Assembly (NCBI GenBank): GCA_937884015.1
Contig: CALGBV010000097.1
Span: 1 to 7,013 of the forward strand
Direction of reading: 5' to 3'
DNA length: 7,013 bases
Origin: an uncultured Bacteroidales bacterium
Lineage (GTDB): Bacteria; Bacteroidota; Bacteroidia; Bacteroidales; F082
Within the stretch, counting starts at the first letter, position 1. Each line of letters opens with the position of its first letter. Made by a program: the position numbers and the translations under genes. The notes below the pieces were generated by a model. That model saw only the letters and a list, made by a program, of their open reading frames with translations, did no database searches and had not been told where the DNA came from. Of the stretch, positions 4,978 through 7,013 are shown one piece after another.

Positions 4978-7013
4978 TTATCTCCTTCTGCCTCCGCCAC
5001 GGCGACGTGGTGAGTAGAAATCATCATCGTTGTTTCGGGCTGCGCCACGGCGGCCTCTGCCCGATTCTTTCGAAGTGCTTCTCGATGAAGACTTCGACGA
5101 CCTTGAAGAACTTGATGCTGAGCTTTTTGAACTGTTTTTCTTGGCACCAAAGCCTCTTTCGGCATTGCGCTTTTTGCGGCTTGGACGCTCGTCATCGTCA
5201 TCAAAGAAATCGATGTGGTTCTTCATGGCAAACCATTCGTCATCGGGAATCCATTCGCGGCCATCGCGTGAGCGTTCCACCTTAATTTTCGGTTCGTCAT
5301 CCGATTTTCTTTTCTTCGACTTCTTTTCCCACATGTTGTCTTCCGAAGCTTTTTCGCGGCGGCTTTCGCGTTCCTTGTGTTCTGATTTGTCTTCACGTTC
5401 AGAACGGCTGCTGCGCTCGCTTCTTTCTTTGCGTTCACCTTTCCCGCCACGATCCTTACGTTCGCCTCTTCCACCTTTTTCACGTTCTTCTTTTGAAGGT
5501 TGTTCTTTGGCAACTTCGACCACAATGCCTTTCGGATTGTTGTGCGGGTCGGCGAAACATTCCAAAATCATAGGGATGGCTGATTCCTCGACATCAACGA
5601 ATGAGTAATCATCGAACAAATCGATGCGTCCAATGCGAATGTCGCGGGTGTGGGTGACATCGTTGATTTTGCCAATGATTTTCTGTGGCAGAATGTGGTC
5701 GTTTTTACCTAGACCGAAATATATGCGTTTCAGACCTTCATCGCGGTTGGCAAGTTCCTTTTTGCGTTCCTTGCGGTCGCGTTTTTCGTCTTTTTCGTCC
5801 ACATTCAGGTCGATGGCATTCTTGTAATAATCCAGGAAACGGTTGAAGTTTAGTGCTACCATTCTGGTAATCAGTTCTTCACGCGTCATCCATTCGAGCT
5901 TACGGAAAATGACTGGCAGGTAATCGTCAATGTCTTCACGGTTGATGTCGACGTGCTCAATGCGGTCGATGTGGTTGAAAAGCTGTTTTTCGCAAACTTC
6001 TTTTCCTGTCGGAATGGTTGCTCTTTCAATCGGTCGGTTGACGATTTTTTCTATTTTCTTGATTTTGCTCTTTTCGCGCAAGTTAATCAGACTGAGGCAG
6101 ATACCACGTTTGTCGGCACGACCGGTACGGCCACTGCGATGAACGTAGGTCTCAATGTCGTCAGGAAGGTTGTAATTAATAATATGTGTCAGGTCGCTGA
6201 CATCAATGCCGCGTGCGGCGACATCAGTGGCGATGAGCAGTTGCAGGCTCTTTTTGCGGAAATGATCCATCACGTTGTCGCGCATACCTTGCGACAAATC
6301 GCCATGCAAAGCGGCGGCATTATAGCCATCCTGAATCAGGTTGTCAGCAATTTCCTGCGTCTCTAACTTGGTGCGGCAGAACACGATACCATAAATTGAC
6401 GGCGTGTAGTCGATGATGCGCTTCAACACCGAATAACGGTCCTTGGCGGCCATCATGTAATACTTGTGGTCGACATTGGCAGTGCCCGAATTGCGGCTGC
6501 CGACGGCAACTTTCACGGGGTCGGTCATGTATTTGTTGAGAATGGCCTCGACTTCCTGCGGCATGGTGGCTGAGAACAGCATGGTGTTGCGTTCCTTGGG
6601 CATGTATTCCAGAATGTCGTCGACTTCTTCCTGGAAGCCCATGTTGAGCATTTCGTCGGCTTCATCGAGGATCAAGGTCTTTACATTACTGAAATCCACA
6701 CGGTTGCGGCGAATCATATCGCGCAGACGGCCAGGCGTGGCAACGATAATCTGCGGCTTTTTGGCTAAGTCTTTGAATTGAAGTTCAATGCTTGCACCAC
6801 CATAAACTGGCACAATCAGGATTTCTGGAATGTACTTGGCATAATTGCGCAAGTCCTTGGTAATCTGCATACAAAGTTCACGCGTTGGACATAAAATCAA
6901 GGCTTGGACACAACGTTGTGTCGCATCGATTTTGTTCAGTAGCGGCAAACCGAAAGCAGCCGTCTTACCAGTACCCGTCTGTGCAAGGCCCACGAAATCA
7001 ACATCTTGCTCCA
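4978..7013 (-). CDS. DEAD-box ATP-dependent RNA helicase with DbpA-type RNA-binding domain (N-terminus beyond the window)
   Basis: The protein unwinds or remodels RNA using ATP, probably in ribosome assembly or cold-phase mRNA handling, as in the DeaD/CsdA and DbpA relatives. The frame is open to the right edge (…EQDVDFVGLAQTG), so the Q-motif and true start are missing; 677 residues are visible. Counting from Val at 6993 as residue 1, the motifs are: motif I AQTGTGKT 4-11, PTREL 36-40, TPGR 86-89, DEAD 110-113, SAT 141-143, VFCRT 204-208, ATDVAARGID 255-264 and HRSGRTGR 285-292. All are intact. A DbpA-like RNA-binding domain follows at about 422-495 (RIYFGLGKNDHILP, then FVDVEES). Residues about 496-671 form a low-complexity tail rich in Lys, Arg, Glu and Ser. 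It is interrupted by the aromatic/acidic island WIPDDEWFAMKNHIDFF (581-597) and ends in RRRGGGRRR. It is the first visible gene of the operon-like block; the tail should add nonspecific RNA affinity (inference). Confidence 0.95.
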   Translation of the reverse strand, partial: EQDVDFVGLAQTGTGKTAAFGLPLLNKIDATQRCVQALILCPTRELCMQITKDLRNYAKYIPEILIVPVYGGASIELQFKDLAKKPQIIVATPGRLRDMIRRNRVDFSNVKTLILDEADEMLNMGFQEEVDDILEYMPKERNTMLFSATMPQEVEAILNKYMTDPVKVAVGSRNSGTANVDHKYYMMAAKDRYSVLKRIIDYTPSIYGIVFCRTKLETQEIADNLIQDGYNAAALHGDLSQGMRDNVMDHFRKKSLQLLIATDVAARGIDVSDLTHIINYNLPDDIETYVHRSGRTGRADKRGICLSLINLREKSKIKKIEKIVNRPIERATIPTGKEVCEKQLFNHIDRIEHVDINREDIDDYLPVIFRKLEWMTREELITRMVALNFNRFLDYYKNAIDLNVDEKDEKRDRKERKKELANRDEGLKRIYFGLGKNDHILPQKIIGKINDVTHTRDIRIGRIDLFDDYSFVDVEESAIPMILECFADPHNNPKGIVVEVAKEQPSKEEREKGGRGERKDRGGKGERKERSERSSRSEREDKSEHKERESRREKASEDNMWEKKSKKRKSDDEPKIKVERSRDGREWIPDDEWFAMKNHIDFFDDDDERPSRKKRNAERGFGAKKNSSKSSASSSSRSSKSSSRSTSKESGRGRRGAARNNDDDFYSPRRRGGGRRR
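4981..4989 (-). promoter_or_regulatory. Strong Shine-Dalgarno for menA
   Basis: The minus strand reads AGAAGGAGA, then ATAAATT-like spacing and ATG at 4974; GGAG ends 7 nt before the start. Such a full match is uncommon in Bacteroidetes, where the other starts in this window have none. It lies within the codons for the arginine/glycine-rich end of the helicase, so it may partly be a by-product of those codons, but it supports the chosen menA start. Confidence 0.7.

Noticed and set aside
5030..5608. Plus-strand ORF of 192 codons, Ser/Arg/Phe/Leu-rich
   Set aside because: It is the complement of the low-complexity helicase tail; skewed composition makes long antisense frames open by chance.

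Overview
The window looks like chromosomal DNA of a member of the Bacteroidota, most likely order Bacteroidales. Four observations support this. There is a GSCFA-domain protein, a family largely found in this phylum. Two promoter-like boxes match the Bacteroidetes TAnnTTTG -7 consensus. The starts of trxB, the symporter and the GSCFA gene lack a Shine-Dalgarno sequence. The tRNA gene does not encode CCA. All protein genes lie on the minus strand, and one tRNA gene lies on the plus strand. No gene here appears recently acquired, and I see no phage, transposase, CRISPR or defence gene.

Right part (2589-7013, minus strand): a three-gene, operon-like block. It begins with a DEAD-box RNA helicase whose N-terminus lies beyond the right edge; it carries a DbpA-type RNA-binding domain and a long charged and serine-rich tail. 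MenA (1,4-dihydroxy-2-naphthoate prenyltransferase, menaquinone synthesis) follows after 3 nt. A sodium:solute symporter of unknown substrate follows after 1 nt. The spacing implies co-transcription; the three products share no obvious pathway.

Middle (2225-2590): tRNA-Pro(GGG) on the plus strand, with a well-formed promoter just upstream and a hairpin terminator just downstream. The terminator works on paper in both directions and also ends the symporter operon. A second, left-facing promoter candidate lies back to back with the tRNA promoter and probably drives trxB through a leader of about 180 nt that contains short AT-rich repeats.

Left part (1-2224, minus strand): trxB (thioredoxin reductase), then a 181-bp segment bounded by long inverted repeats, then the GSCFA-domain protein. 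Downstream of that gene is an array of seven roughly 9-nt repeats next to a palindromic element.

The coding content is ordinary housekeeping. The less explained material is in the three intergenic regions. Each holds a short AT-rich tandem repeat, and two of them also carry a TTCGACAAG-containing element. The 181-bp inverted-repeat segment and the back-to-back promoters also merit a look. I found no convincing new multi-gene system.
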